Shown here piece after piece: positions 1-7,833 of a DNA stretch of 12,086 bases. Source of the stretch: a bacterium. GTDB taxonomy: Bacteria; Desulfobacterota; GWC2-55-46; DRQE01. The notes under the pieces were generated by a model. It had not been told where the DNA came from. It saw only the letters and a program-made list of their open reading frames with translations, and did no database searches. Numbering within the stretch: the first letter of the stretch is position 1; the number at the start of each line of letters is the position of its first letter. A program made the translations under genes and the position numbers. The DNA lies in contig JALUQR010000103.1 in the NCBI GenBank assembly GCA_027017505.1, forward strand, positions 1 through 12,086. The letters run 5' to 3'.

Positions 1-77
1 TCCATCTGGTTTAGATACTCTCTGAGGGCATGGGCATGTCCCAGTGGAGAGTCCACTATGGAGTGCAGGCCTTCCAT
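1..77 (-). CDS. Start of an unidentified gene (3' end outside window)
   Basis: Only the first 25 codons are visible. They begin MEGLHSIVDSPLGHAHALRE and run open to the left edge. The ATG overlaps the amidase TGA as ATGA and is preceded by a strong GGGGAG site, matching the coupling pattern of the rest of the row. This makes a real gene more likely than chance despite the short length. The visible part is His-containing and moderately hydrophobic, without a signal peptide or a motif I recognise, and it is not the start of MutL. No function is assigned. Confidence 0.55.
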   Translation of the reverse strand, partial: MEGLHSIVDSPLGHAHALREYLNQM

Positions 78-1225
78 CAGGTCTTCTCCCCGTTCAGGTA
101 TCTTATTATACCATCCGCTATGCCACGGGCAATCTCCCTTAAGTAGGTGGCACTGCGCAGTCTTCTCTCATCCCTGGGGTTTGTTATGAACGAGACCTCA
201 ACGAGGATGCTCGGCATATCGCAGTTTACGAGCACATAGAACAGGGCACCCTTTATGCCGTTGCTTTTTACATCCCTGTATCTTTTCTTAAGCCTTCCTG
301 CCAGGCTTTCCTGCACGAGTCCTGCAAGGCGTATGGACTCCTGCTGATTACCGCTTCGCTCAAGGTCTTTCAGTATGTACTGGAGTATCTCTGTGGTCTC
401 CTTTGTGGTTGTGGCGTTCTCCCTTGCAGCAACACGCAGGGCGTCCTCGTCCTGTGTTGAGCCAAGATAATAGGTCTCCACACCCTGTGCGGTTCTTCTG
501 TAGCTCGCATTAACATGCACCGAGACGAATATATCCGCATCAGCACTGTTGGCTATGGCGGTTCTTTCCTCAAGTGGTATGTACACATCCCTGTCTCTTG
601 TGAGCACTATCTTTGAGGACTTAAGCCGTTTTTTCAGCTCCCATCTGAGAAGTTTTGAAATCTTAAGTGTTACATCCTTTTCCTTAAGCCCCCTTCTGCC
701 TATGGCACCAGGGTCTTTGCCACCGTGTCCAGGGTCTATCACTATGACAAGTCCCCTGTGGGGCTTTCCCGCACGGTGTGCCCTCAGAACTTCCCTTCTT
801 TCTTTCCTTCCCTCTCCCCTTACATCTATCACTATCCTGTGGGGATTGTACAGGTGAAACACCTTGTAAGATGCAATACTCTTTATATCCAGCACCACCC
901 TTACAGTATCTTTACGATACTGCCCCACCCTTGCCCTCATGAGCAGACCATCGTCTATGGGCACAACCTTTTTCATGTGGCTGTTAAGGACAGCGCCCTT
1001 TATGTCCACATACAGTCGGGGTGGTTTGCCTATGGAGGGGTCTTTCCTGAGGAGCCTGTATGTGTAGGAGGGTCTGCCATCGAGGTCCACCACAACCCTG
1101 GTGTAGTTCTTTGAAGACCAGTATCTCACCCCCTTTACCTGCACCATTGCATGTGCAGGCCCTGCTGTAAGGAGCACGGATAGTATGAGAAACAGGGATA
1201 TGTGGTGTTTAATCCCTTTTTTCAT
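77..1225 (-). CDS. N-acetylmuramoyl-L-alanine amidase (AMIN + Amidase_3, AmiC-like)
   Basis: A 382-residue exported zinc amidase that cleaves the bond between MurNAc and the stem-peptide L-alanine, as in septal peptidoglycan splitting. The signal peptide is MKKGIKHH plus a hydrophobic core ending at Ala-His-Ala26. An AMIN domain (about 28-136), which usually targets such enzymes to the septum or cell envelope, is followed by a basic linker (137-157) and Amidase_3 (about 158-377). Zinc ligands are His167 (DPGHGG), Glu182 (KEKD) and His237 (SVHVNA); the catalytic Glu343 lies in LVEVSFITNP. The segment ENATTTKETTEILQYILKDL (269-288) matches the regulatory helix insert of AmiB/AmiC that must be displaced by an activator such as EnvC or NlpD, suggesting activator control (family inference). 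The start lies 17 bases inside the mutS end. The TGA stop overlaps the next ATG as ATGA. Confidence 0.94.
   Translation of the reverse strand: MKKGIKHHISLFLILSVLLTAGPAHAMVQVKGVRYWSSKNYTRVVVDLDGRPSYTYRLLRKDPSIGKPPRLYVDIKGAVLNSHMKKVVPIDDGLLMRARVGQYRKDTVRVVLDIKSIASYKVFHLYNPHRIVIDVRGEGRKERREVLRAHRAGKPHRGLVIVIDPGHGGKDPGAIGRRGLKEKDVTLKISKLLRWELKKRLKSSKIVLTRDRDVYIPLEERTAIANSADADIFVSVHVNASYRRTAQGVETYYLGSTQDEDALRVAARENATTTKETTEILQYILKDLERSGNQQESIRLAGLVQESLAGRLKKRYRDVKSNGIKGALFYVLVNCDMPSILVEVSFITNPRDERRLRSATYLREIARGIADGIIRYLNGEKT
86..91 (-). promoter_or_regulatory. Shine-Dalgarno site of the left-edge partial gene
   Basis: GGGGAG within the last codons of the amidase gene lies eight bases before the ATG at 77. 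This supports a real gene starting there. Confidence 0.6.
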
Positions 1226-3830
1226 CTGCCAGTTTTTTGAGCCTTTCCAGTATATTCAGTGCCTCTACAGGGGTGATGTGGTTTACATCCACCCTTTTGA
1301 GCTCTCTTTTTACAGGGTCTTCAGAGGGCTTAAAGAGGTTCGGAAGGTTGAGCTGTGCCTTCGTGTCTGCGGGCTTATGCGGTCGGGAAAGCCTTGGCTC
1401 GCCCTTTTCGGTAAGTTCTGTTTGCTCCAGGTTTTTTAAAATCTCCTTTGCCCTTTCCACCACCTCTTCTGGAAGTCCTGCAAGCCTTGCAACCTGTATG
1501 CCGTAGCTACCGCTGGCACCCCCTGGAAGTATCTTCCTCAGGAACACCACCCTGCCCTGCCATTCCCTGACCGCCATATTATAATTTTTGACCCTCTCCT
1601 TTGTCAAGGAAAGCTCTGTGAGCTCGTGATAATGGGTTGCAAAGAGTGTCTTTGCCCTGACCCTGGGGTTATCGTGCAGGTATTCTGCAACTGCCCAGGC
1701 AATGCTCAGCCCGTCAAATGTTGCAGTGCCCCTTCCTATCTCATCGAGTATGATGAGACTGCGCGGGGTAGCATTGTTAAGGATGTTTGCGGTCTCACTC
1801 ATCTCCACCATGAAGGTGCTCTGCCCCCTTGTGAGCTCATCGGATGCACCTATTCTGGTGAATATTCTGTCCACAACACCTATGGTGGCACTCCTGGCAG
1901 GCACAAACGAGCCCATCTGGGCCATTATCACTATGAGGGCCACCTGCCTCAGATAGGTGGACTTTCCAGCCATGTTTGGCCCAGTGATTATGAGTATCTG
2001 ATTTTCCTTAAGGTCAAGAAGCGTGTCATTTGCAACGAATCCCTCCTGGGTGGAAAGCTCCACCACAGGGTGTCTGCCCTCCTCTATGATTATGGCATCG
2101 TCTGTGTTTACCTCTGGCTTTGTATAGCCCCTGTCATCTGCTATGGTGGCAAAGCCCACAAGCACATCAAGGGTTGCAATAAGCTCTGCGGTGTTCTGTA
2201 GCCTTGGTATGTATTCCCTGAGTCTGCAGAGAAGCTCTGTGTAGAGCTCTGATTCAAGCCCCTTTGCCCTCTGTTCTGCTCCCAGGATTTTTGACTCCCA
2301 TTCCTTAAGCTCAGGGGTTACAAATCGCTCTGCATTAACGAGGGTCTGACGCCTTATGTAATCAGAAGGCACATTTGCAAGGTTTGCCTTCGTAACCTCT
2401 ATGTAGTAGCCAAACACCCTGTTGTAGCCCACCTTGAGTGTGGGTATGCCTGTTCTCTGTCTTTCCCTGCTCTCGAGCCTGGCTATCCAGTCCTTGCCAC
2501 CGGTGCCTATCCTTCTCAGCTCATCGAGCTCTTCTGAGTATCCCTCCTTTATGAACCCGCCATCGCGGGTGTGCGATGGTGGCTCATCCGCAATGGCACT
2601 GGCTATAAGCCCTATTGCCTCGTCCACAGGGTCAAGGGAAAGGTGTATGCCGTGGATAAGCTGTGTGTAAAAGCTTTCAAGAAGGGTTTTAAGCTCTCTT
2701 ACAACCTCAAGCGAGTGTTTGAGCGAGAGTAGCTCAGGCGGTGTTATGTAGCCTGTTGAGAGCCTTGCTGTAAGCCTTTCCACATCGTAGACAGCGGAAA
2801 GAAGCTTTCTTATCTCCTCTCTTTCGATTGCCCTTTCAACGAGCTCTTCCACCGCATCAAGGCGAAGCCTTATCTGGGATGGGTCCACAAGTGGTGCACG
2901 AAGCCACTGTCTTAGCCTTCTACCACCCATTGCGGTGGATGTCTCATCGAGCACGGATATGAGGGTTCCATCCCTTGAGAGGTTTCGCAGATTGCAGAAA
3001 AGTTCCAGGTTTCTCTGTGTGGATGCATCCATGAATAGTTGCTGTTCTCTTCTGTAGGGTGTGCACCTTTTTATGTGTCCCAGGCCTGACCTGTGGGTAT
3101 CCTTCACATACCTGAGCAGTGCACCTGCACACTTTATGGCCTCTTCCATACCCGCACAGCCAAACCCATCAAGTGTGGCAACCCCGAAGTGTTCGGTAAG
3201 TAGCCTCTGTGCACCATCGTGGCTGAAGCAGGAGGTGCCAACATAGGTTATGTTGAGCCCCTCTGTACGGGAGTCTCTGCCAGAGAATATGAGCTCTTTC
3301 ATCTTCTCATCTGGCAGTAAGAGCTCAGATGGCTCGAGCCTTTCAAGCTCATCTGCAAGCTCGCCTGGTTCTTCAAACTCTGTGAGTTTGAACTCCCCTG
3401 TTGAGAGCTCCATGAAGGCAAGCCCGCCTTTTTTTCTGTTCCAGAGGGCTGACGCAATGTAGTTGGGTTTTGAGGCCTCGAGCATCTCATCTTCGAGCAC
3501 CGTGCCAGGGGTTACAACCCTCACCACCTCTCTTCTGACAATGGTCTTTGCATCCCTGGGGTCTTCCACCTGCTCGCATATGGCAACCTTGTAGCCCTCT
3601 TTTATGAGCTTTGCTATGTAGGACTGTACCGCATGATATGGCACCCCGCACATGGGAATCTTTCTTTCTCTATCGCGGGATGTAAGGGCAATGCCCAGCA
3701 CCCTTGACGCAATACGGGCATCCTCAAAGAACATCTCATAGAAGTCTCCCATGCGAAAAAACAGTATGGCATCCTCGTAGCGTGCCTTGATCTCCATGTA
3801 CTGTCTCATTGCAGGGGTGAGTCTGTCCAT
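1209..3830 (-). CDS. mutS: DNA mismatch repair protein MutS
   Basis: A full-length 873-residue MutS, the ATPase that recognises mismatches and small loops and recruits MutL. The Phe-x-Glu mismatch-reading motif is in GDFYEMF (residues 29-35). Connector, lever and clamp regions follow (about 115-560). The ATPase shows Walker A GPNMAGKST (about 617-625), STFMVEMSE, Walker B LIILDEIGRGT (about 692-702) and the ATHYHEL switch (about 731-737). QLNLPNLF (about 826-833) resembles the beta-clamp-binding peptide, and the end (ITPVEALNILERLK) matches the usual C-terminal tail. I chose ATG 3830, four bases after the GH57 stop, because MDRLTPAMRQYMEIK is where the family homology begins. A TTG 30 bases upstream (3860) would add ten unrelated residues within the GH57 gene. 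The ribosome binding site is weak. No mutL is visible in this window. Confidence 0.97.
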   Translation of the reverse strand: MDRLTPAMRQYMEIKARYEDAILFFRMGDFYEMFFEDARIASRVLGIALTSRDRERKIPMCGVPYHAVQSYIAKLIKEGYKVAICEQVEDPRDAKTIVRREVVRVVTPGTVLEDEMLEASKPNYIASALWNRKKGGLAFMELSTGEFKLTEFEEPGELADELERLEPSELLLPDEKMKELIFSGRDSRTEGLNITYVGTSCFSHDGAQRLLTEHFGVATLDGFGCAGMEEAIKCAGALLRYVKDTHRSGLGHIKRCTPYRREQQLFMDASTQRNLELFCNLRNLSRDGTLISVLDETSTAMGGRRLRQWLRAPLVDPSQIRLRLDAVEELVERAIEREEIRKLLSAVYDVERLTARLSTGYITPPELLSLKHSLEVVRELKTLLESFYTQLIHGIHLSLDPVDEAIGLIASAIADEPPSHTRDGGFIKEGYSEELDELRRIGTGGKDWIARLESRERQRTGIPTLKVGYNRVFGYYIEVTKANLANVPSDYIRRQTLVNAERFVTPELKEWESKILGAEQRAKGLESELYTELLCRLREYIPRLQNTAELIATLDVLVGFATIADDRGYTKPEVNTDDAIIIEEGRHPVVELSTQEGFVANDTLLDLKENQILIITGPNMAGKSTYLRQVALIVIMAQMGSFVPARSATIGVVDRIFTRIGASDELTRGQSTFMVEMSETANILNNATPRSLIILDEIGRGTATFDGLSIAWAVAEYLHDNPRVRAKTLFATHYHELTELSLTKERVKNYNMAVREWQGRVVFLRKILPGGASGSYGIQVARLAGLPEEVVERAKEILKNLEQTELTEKGEPRLSRPHKPADTKAQLNLPNLFKPSEDPVKRELKRVDVNHITPVEALNILERLKKLADEKRD

Positions 3831-3834
3831 AGGG

Positions 3835-5997
3835 CTACACCGTCCAGTGTCTTGCCTCAAAGTCTTCTGAAGGAACCTCTATTATAACAAATCCCTTTGC
3901 CGGTAGTCTCTCATATTTTTCGTCTCTGAACTCAACGAAAAGGCCCAGCCTGTCCTTGGCCCTTACACCCAGAAGCCCGAACTCCAGAGCGACCTCCACC
4001 ACATCTCCTGCACCAGCTGTATCCACCTCAACCGGATTCTCCTCACCCTCCCTGTAAAAGAGTGCCCTGCACCCCCCTCTTTCAACCTCTAACTCAAGGG
4101 CCATGTAGCATGGCTCAACGAATACAAACCCCATGGAGAAACTCTCAGGTGGTCTTCTCTGAAAGTCCACCCTCAGGAACAGTTTCTCAAGGTTGAACCC
4201 AAAGAAGAGCTCCTTGAGGACCCCCTCCTCTGCGTAATGCATGGCAGAGCCCTGCACCGTCTGCTCAGTTCTTCCTGCATAGAGCCATTCATAGTAGCTT
4301 GTTATTCTTCCGTCTATAACGGGTTCTATAAAGCCTGTGGGAGGTCTTCCGGGTCTTACCATCCTGTAGCGAGATATTATTGGCACCCTTACATCCTGGG
4401 GTGGCTCTCTTTCAAGAATCCTGTATGCCCGCTCTATGTGGGCCCTGAAGAGTCTGTCAAACTCCTCCTCATCGAGGGATGAGTGTTCATCCCCATACCA
4501 CCAGAACCAGTCACTGCCCTCTGCGATGTAGAGCTCTTCCATTGCGTGCCTCAGTTTGTCCTCTGGCAGGCCCTCCTCCGAGCATTCCTTCAGGGTTTTC
4601 CTTGCGTCTGCAAGCATCTGCCAGGCGGTGTTGTCCTCTCTGTGGCCTATCCAGATGTTAAAGTTGTGGTTTATCCAGGAGCCACTGTGTATGGCACCGA
4701 GTTTCTCTGTTTCGATACCGGAGTCAAGAAGCTCTGAGGGTGTGGTACATCTGAACATGGTTGAGCCTGAAAGGCGCTCGTAGAGGAGTGTGAGAAAGGG
4801 TCTGCCATCCTCACGGTAGTACTCCCATGCGTTCTCTCCATCAAGTATTATGGTGACCACATGTGCTGATGGCGAGCCCACGAGTGAGTGTATGTGGGTA
4901 AGCCTCTTTATGAAGTCCTCAACCGCCCTTTCAGTATCCATGCCCCTGTATTCAAACCCTATGAGGTCTGAGAGCACCCTGTCTCTGAAGAACACGGTTA
5001 TCCCTCCATGCGGGGTTTCAAGCTCATAGGGGCGATAGAGGAATGTATCCCTCGGGTTGCCATCTCTGTCCCTTACAACAGGAAGACCTTTTGAAAGAGA
5101 CAGGATTGCCTCGTCTGTTGCGGTCCATCGTATGCCTGCCATCTTTATAAGCGAGACTGCGGTCTGGCTTACCGCACCTTCAGGTGGCCACATACCCTGT
5201 GGGGGGCTTCCAAAAAGCTCCCTGTGGTATTCAATAGCACGCTCTATCTGCACCCTTGCATCCTCTGGATAGGCAAATCTCCTTGCGGGAAGCTCTATCT
5301 GTGGAGAGCACTCCCTTGCAACCTCTGTATTACAGAGAAGTGGCAGAATTGGATGGTACAGGGCAGAAGTAATAAGCTCCACAATGCCCCTTGAAAGCAT
5401 CTGCCTGTATTTTGGGATTATGGCTGATACAATCCGCTGTGCCCTTTCAAAGAGTGTTCTTTTATCCTCCTCTGTGTAGTTTCTTCCCTTGCGGGTGAGT
5501 GCATCAAGCTCTCTGTCAGAGTGTCTCAACCAGGGGTCTATCCATGCAAGGTTAAAGAGCACCTGCAGGTCAAGGTAATCCTGTGTGGTGAATCTTTCGA
5601 GTGCACCTGATGGGGTCTTTGAAAACTTAAACTTTCTTAAAAGCTCGCTGTAGCGTGGAAGGGGTTTTATCATGGTTTCGGGATGTGCCCTGAAGAAGTG
5701 TTTGAGGATGAAGAGCTTCTCGTCTCTTTCAAGCCTTTCTGCAGGCTTAAGACTCAGCCTCTGCCAGACATCCCTTGCGGTGCCCTTCTCGTATTCCACT
5801 ATCTGCTGAAGAAGTGAGGGCACAAGGTTGAATGTCTGGTGTATGGTGGGAAACTCCTCCAGCAGTGCCACCATATCGTAGTAGTCCTTTGTGCCGTGCA
5901 GTCTCACCCAGGGAAGGGTGTATTCTTCTGTAAAGGGGTCCTTGTAGAGGGGTTGATGCATGTGCCAGAGGAAGACTATATTGAGTCTTTCGGTCAT
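3835..5997 (-). CDS. Glycoside hydrolase family 57 protein
   Basis: A 720-residue protein without a signal peptide, presumably cytoplasmic. The N-terminus carries the GH57 hallmark FLWHMHQPLYKD (His-Gln-Pro at 14-16), followed by PWVRLHGTKDYYDM (29-42), HPILPLL (215-221), WPPEGAVS with the probable catalytic nucleophile Glu273, and ILDGENAWE with the probable acid/base Asp386. Later conserved parts are GSWI...NIWIGHREDNTAW (439-459) and EGSDWFWWYGDEHSS (493-507). The last ~120 residues are predicted beta-rich and probably an accessory domain. GH57 members act on alpha-glucans as amylases, 4-alpha-glucanotransferases, branching enzymes or amylopullulanases. This long architecture is usually uncharacterised, so the substrate is not assigned; glycogen or maltodextrin metabolism is a reasonable guess. 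The ATG overlaps the propeller gene's TGA as ATGA, and no clear Shine-Dalgarno sequence is present. Confidence 0.92.
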   Translation of the reverse strand: MTERLNIVFLWHMHQPLYKDPFTEEYTLPWVRLHGTKDYYDMVALLEEFPTIHQTFNLVPSLLQQIVEYEKGTARDVWQRLSLKPAERLERDEKLFILKHFFRAHPETMIKPLPRYSELLRKFKFSKTPSGALERFTTQDYLDLQVLFNLAWIDPWLRHSDRELDALTRKGRNYTEEDKRTLFERAQRIVSAIIPKYRQMLSRGIVELITSALYHPILPLLCNTEVARECSPQIELPARRFAYPEDARVQIERAIEYHRELFGSPPQGMWPPEGAVSQTAVSLIKMAGIRWTATDEAILSLSKGLPVVRDRDGNPRDTFLYRPYELETPHGGITVFFRDRVLSDLIGFEYRGMDTERAVEDFIKRLTHIHSLVGSPSAHVVTIILDGENAWEYYREDGRPFLTLLYERLSGSTMFRCTTPSELLDSGIETEKLGAIHSGSWINHNFNIWIGHREDNTAWQMLADARKTLKECSEEGLPEDKLRHAMEELYIAEGSDWFWWYGDEHSSLDEEEFDRLFRAHIERAYRILEREPPQDVRVPIISRYRMVRPGRPPTGFIEPVIDGRITSYYEWLYAGRTEQTVQGSAMHYAEEGVLKELFFGFNLEKLFLRVDFQRRPPESFSMGFVFVEPCYMALELEVERGGCRALFYREGEENPVEVDTAGAGDVVEVALEFGLLGVRAKDRLGLFVEFRDEKYERLPAKGFVIIEVPSEDFEARHWTV

Positions 5998-7247
5998 CTC
6001 TTGAGTGCGGGGCTTACCACAACGAGCCTTCCCTTTGTGGTAACCACAGCAAGGTAGTTGCCATCAAGTGCACCCCGGGCGCGCACCCTGTGGGCAACAC
6101 TGTCAGACCAGATTATTCTTCCAGTCTGTGCATCCAGGATGTCTATACCACCCACTGTTTTGGTTCTCTTCTTCTTGGAAAGGCTTAACCTTCTTTTCTC
6201 CTCATCTGATATTACCACCACATACCTCTCTGTTGAGAGTATGGAGTATATGCTCTTTTCCTCCTTTAATGTTCTCTGCCACAGAAGCCTGCCTGTTGAA
6301 CTCTCCACAGCCATAATCCTTCTTGCAGTGGCAACATAGAGCCTTCTGGGACTGACAGAGAAGTCCACAAGCCCTGCTACGGGGTATCTGTCGAGCTCTT
6401 TTCCGTCCTCAACGCTTAAAAGAAGAAGCCTTCCCTTTCTGTCAAGCACATAGAGTGTACCGCCCTCAACCGCCGGTGTTCTTCTTGCCTGTGCGAGTGT
6501 GAGGGCCTCATCCAGCCTGAAGAGTTCCTTTTTCCACAGTTCTCTGCCTGTTTTTTTATCAAGTGCGACAAGCCAGCCATCGGGAAAGAGCACAAACACC
6601 CTTTTTTTGCCCACTGCAGGAGAAGTTCTGAGTCGGGGCAGTACATAGTGTGCGCTTCTGTGTCTGTAGCTCCAGAGCTTCTGCCCTGTGTAGCGTGACA
6701 GTGCGTACACCCTGCCAGATGCAGAGCTTATGTATACCCTGTCCTCCTCTATTACAGGGCTTGCCAGTATCTCTGATGTTGCCTGGAACCTCCAGAGTTC
6801 CCTGCCTGTTTTGCTCTCAAGGCAGTGAAGTGTGCCTCCAGTGGTTGCCACACACACCAGTCCATCCACCACGGTTGCAGGTGCATCTATGCCGTACGGG
6901 GCGCTGAAACTCCAGAGTGTTCTGCGTTCTGAAAGCTCTATGGCAAGGAGTCTTCCCTGCGGGGTGCCCTCGTAGAGAATGCCCCTGTGTATTACAGGGC
7001 CTGCGACAGAGGGCACACTTCTGCGCTTCATCCTGTAGAATACACTTGTTGTGGAATACTGCCAGATGGTTTCAGGAACAAAGCTCTCCTTACGGGGCAG
7101 GTGGTTTGTGCGCTGAAAATCGTGCAGAGAGGTGTTCCAGCCTGCGTGCACAAGCTGTGGTATGATAAGGGCTGTTGCGAGAACAGAACTAACCAGCCCT
7201 TTCCACAAGCCTTCTGGCATTCTCCCATACCCTTTCGCACTCTTCAT
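5994..7247 (-). CDS. Exported PQQ-like (BamB-type) beta-propeller repeat protein
   Basis: A 417-residue protein with an N-terminal signal peptide: a basic start, a hydrophobic core (about 18-31) and a likely cleavage after Val-His-Ala35. There is no lipobox cysteine, so unlike BamB it would be soluble in the periplasm rather than a lipoprotein. Seven copies of the pattern (A/L)-x-(D/E)-x-x-(T/D)-G-(R/K)-x-x-W can be seen, near residues 101-113, 141-153, 181-193, 227-239, 275-287, 311-323 and 369-381, typical of a 7- or 8-bladed propeller; the fifth lacks the Trp. A very basic insert (KRRLSLSKKKRTK, 351-363) sits between the last two blades. The family covers scaffolds such as BamB and quinone-dependent dehydrogenases, and nothing here shows quinone binding. 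The ATG at 7247 gives a 59-base overlap with the PHP gene. An in-frame ATG at 7220 would keep most of the signal peptide and cannot be excluded. Confidence 0.85.
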   Translation of the reverse strand: MKSAKGYGRMPEGLWKGLVSSVLATALIIPQLVHAGWNTSLHDFQRTNHLPRKESFVPETIWQYSTTSVFYRMKRRSVPSVAGPVIHRGILYEGTPQGRLLAIELSERRTLWSFSAPYGIDAPATVVDGLVCVATTGGTLHCLESKTGRELWRFQATSEILASPVIEEDRVYISSASGRVYALSRYTGQKLWSYRHRSAHYVLPRLRTSPAVGKKRVFVLFPDGWLVALDKKTGRELWKKELFRLDEALTLAQARRTPAVEGGTLYVLDRKGRLLLLSVEDGKELDRYPVAGLVDFSVSPRRLYVATARRIMAVESSTGRLLWQRTLKEEKSIYSILSTERYVVVISDEEKRRLSLSKKKRTKTVGGIDILDAQTGRIIWSDSVAHRVRARGALDGNYLAVVTTKGRLVVVSPALKR

Positions 7248-7833
7248 CTGTGAGTCCTGCTCCTTTAAGTATCTTTGTTGCCATCTGTTCTGTCACAAGG
7301 TCTGAGGGGCTGTGTGCATCGGTGTTGAACACAAGCCCCACACCAAACCTTCTTGCCATGCTTGCGACATGTCCGTTGGCAAGGCTGTGCCCCTTTCTTC
7401 CAGAAAGCTCAAAGAGCACACCCCTTTTTACCGCAAGTCTGCATTCCTCTTCTGTAACGAGCCCTGGATGTGCCAGTATGTCAACACCTGCGTCTATGGC
7501 TGCAAGGTTTGTTCCCCTGGGAACGGGCTCAACGAGGGTCTCTCCGTGGCAGACCACAAGCCCTGCCCCGAGGCTTCTTGCCCTCTCTGTAAGGGTAGCT
7601 ATCCTTTCAGGCCTTATGTGGGTGAGCTCAACCCCTGCTATAAGGGTGAAATCCTTCCAGCCGTGGTTCTTCTTTACCTCTAAGAGCCTTTCTACAACCT
7701 CATCAAGGTTGGTATCGTCCACATGGTCGGTAATCGCCATGGCAGTGTAACCATTTGCCATTGCCCTTACGATGAGTTCTGCTGGAAGAAGCTCGCCATC
7801 TGAAAGAAGCGTATGGGTGTGAAGGTCTATCAT
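7189..7833 (-). CDS. PHP-domain metal-dependent phosphoesterase
   Basis: A 214-residue cytoplasmic protein that is essentially one PHP domain, a TIM-like barrel binding up to three metals. All ligand motifs are visible: DLHTHTLLSDG (His5, His7, Asp12), ITDHVD (His37), GVEL (Glu69), VCHGE (His96), AHPG (His122) and NTDAHS (Asp172, His174). The complete set argues for an active enzyme. The family includes histidinol phosphatases, YcdX-type phosphatases, exonucleases and the PHP domains of DNA polymerases. The protein is shorter than typical HisK histidinol phosphatases (about 260-280 residues), and no his genes are nearby, so the substrate is unknown. The ATG overlaps the previous TGA as ATGA. 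No Shine-Dalgarno sequence is evident upstream (the bases read AAAAGACTATACCCA), so translation probably depends on coupling to the upstream gene. It ends in TAG inside the start region of the propeller gene. Confidence 0.9.
   Translation of the reverse strand: MIDLHTHTLLSDGELLPAELIVRAMANGYTAMAITDHVDDTNLDEVVERLLEVKKNHGWKDFTLIAGVELTHIRPERIATLTERARSLGAGLVVCHGETLVEPVPRGTNLAAIDAGVDILAHPGLVTEEECRLAVKRGVLFELSGRKGHSLANGHVASMARRFGVGLVFNTDAHSPSDLVTEQMATKILKGAGLTDEECERVWENARRLVERAG

Noticed and set aside
1626..2201. 191-residue open frame on the plus strand inside mutS
   Set aside because: It lies wholly opposite conserved MutS ATPase sequence, has no recognisable domain, and is rich in Cys, His, Tyr and Gly as expected from reading this coding sequence backwards.
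3831..3860. Upstream TTG start for mutS adding ten residues
   Set aside because: The added residues do not resemble MutS N-termini and lie within the GH57 coding end; the ATG at 3830 fits family homology.
6551..6608. Two runs of seven T (seven A in the coding strand) in the propeller gene as possible phase-variation tracts or terminators
   Set aside because: They encode Lys codons in an intact frame, are short, and have no adjacent hairpin that I can see.
7250..7750. 166-residue open frame on the plus strand opposite the PHP gene
   Set aside because: Ser/Thr/Pro-rich low-information protein antiparallel to a gene with all PHP motifs; a shadow of codon bias.
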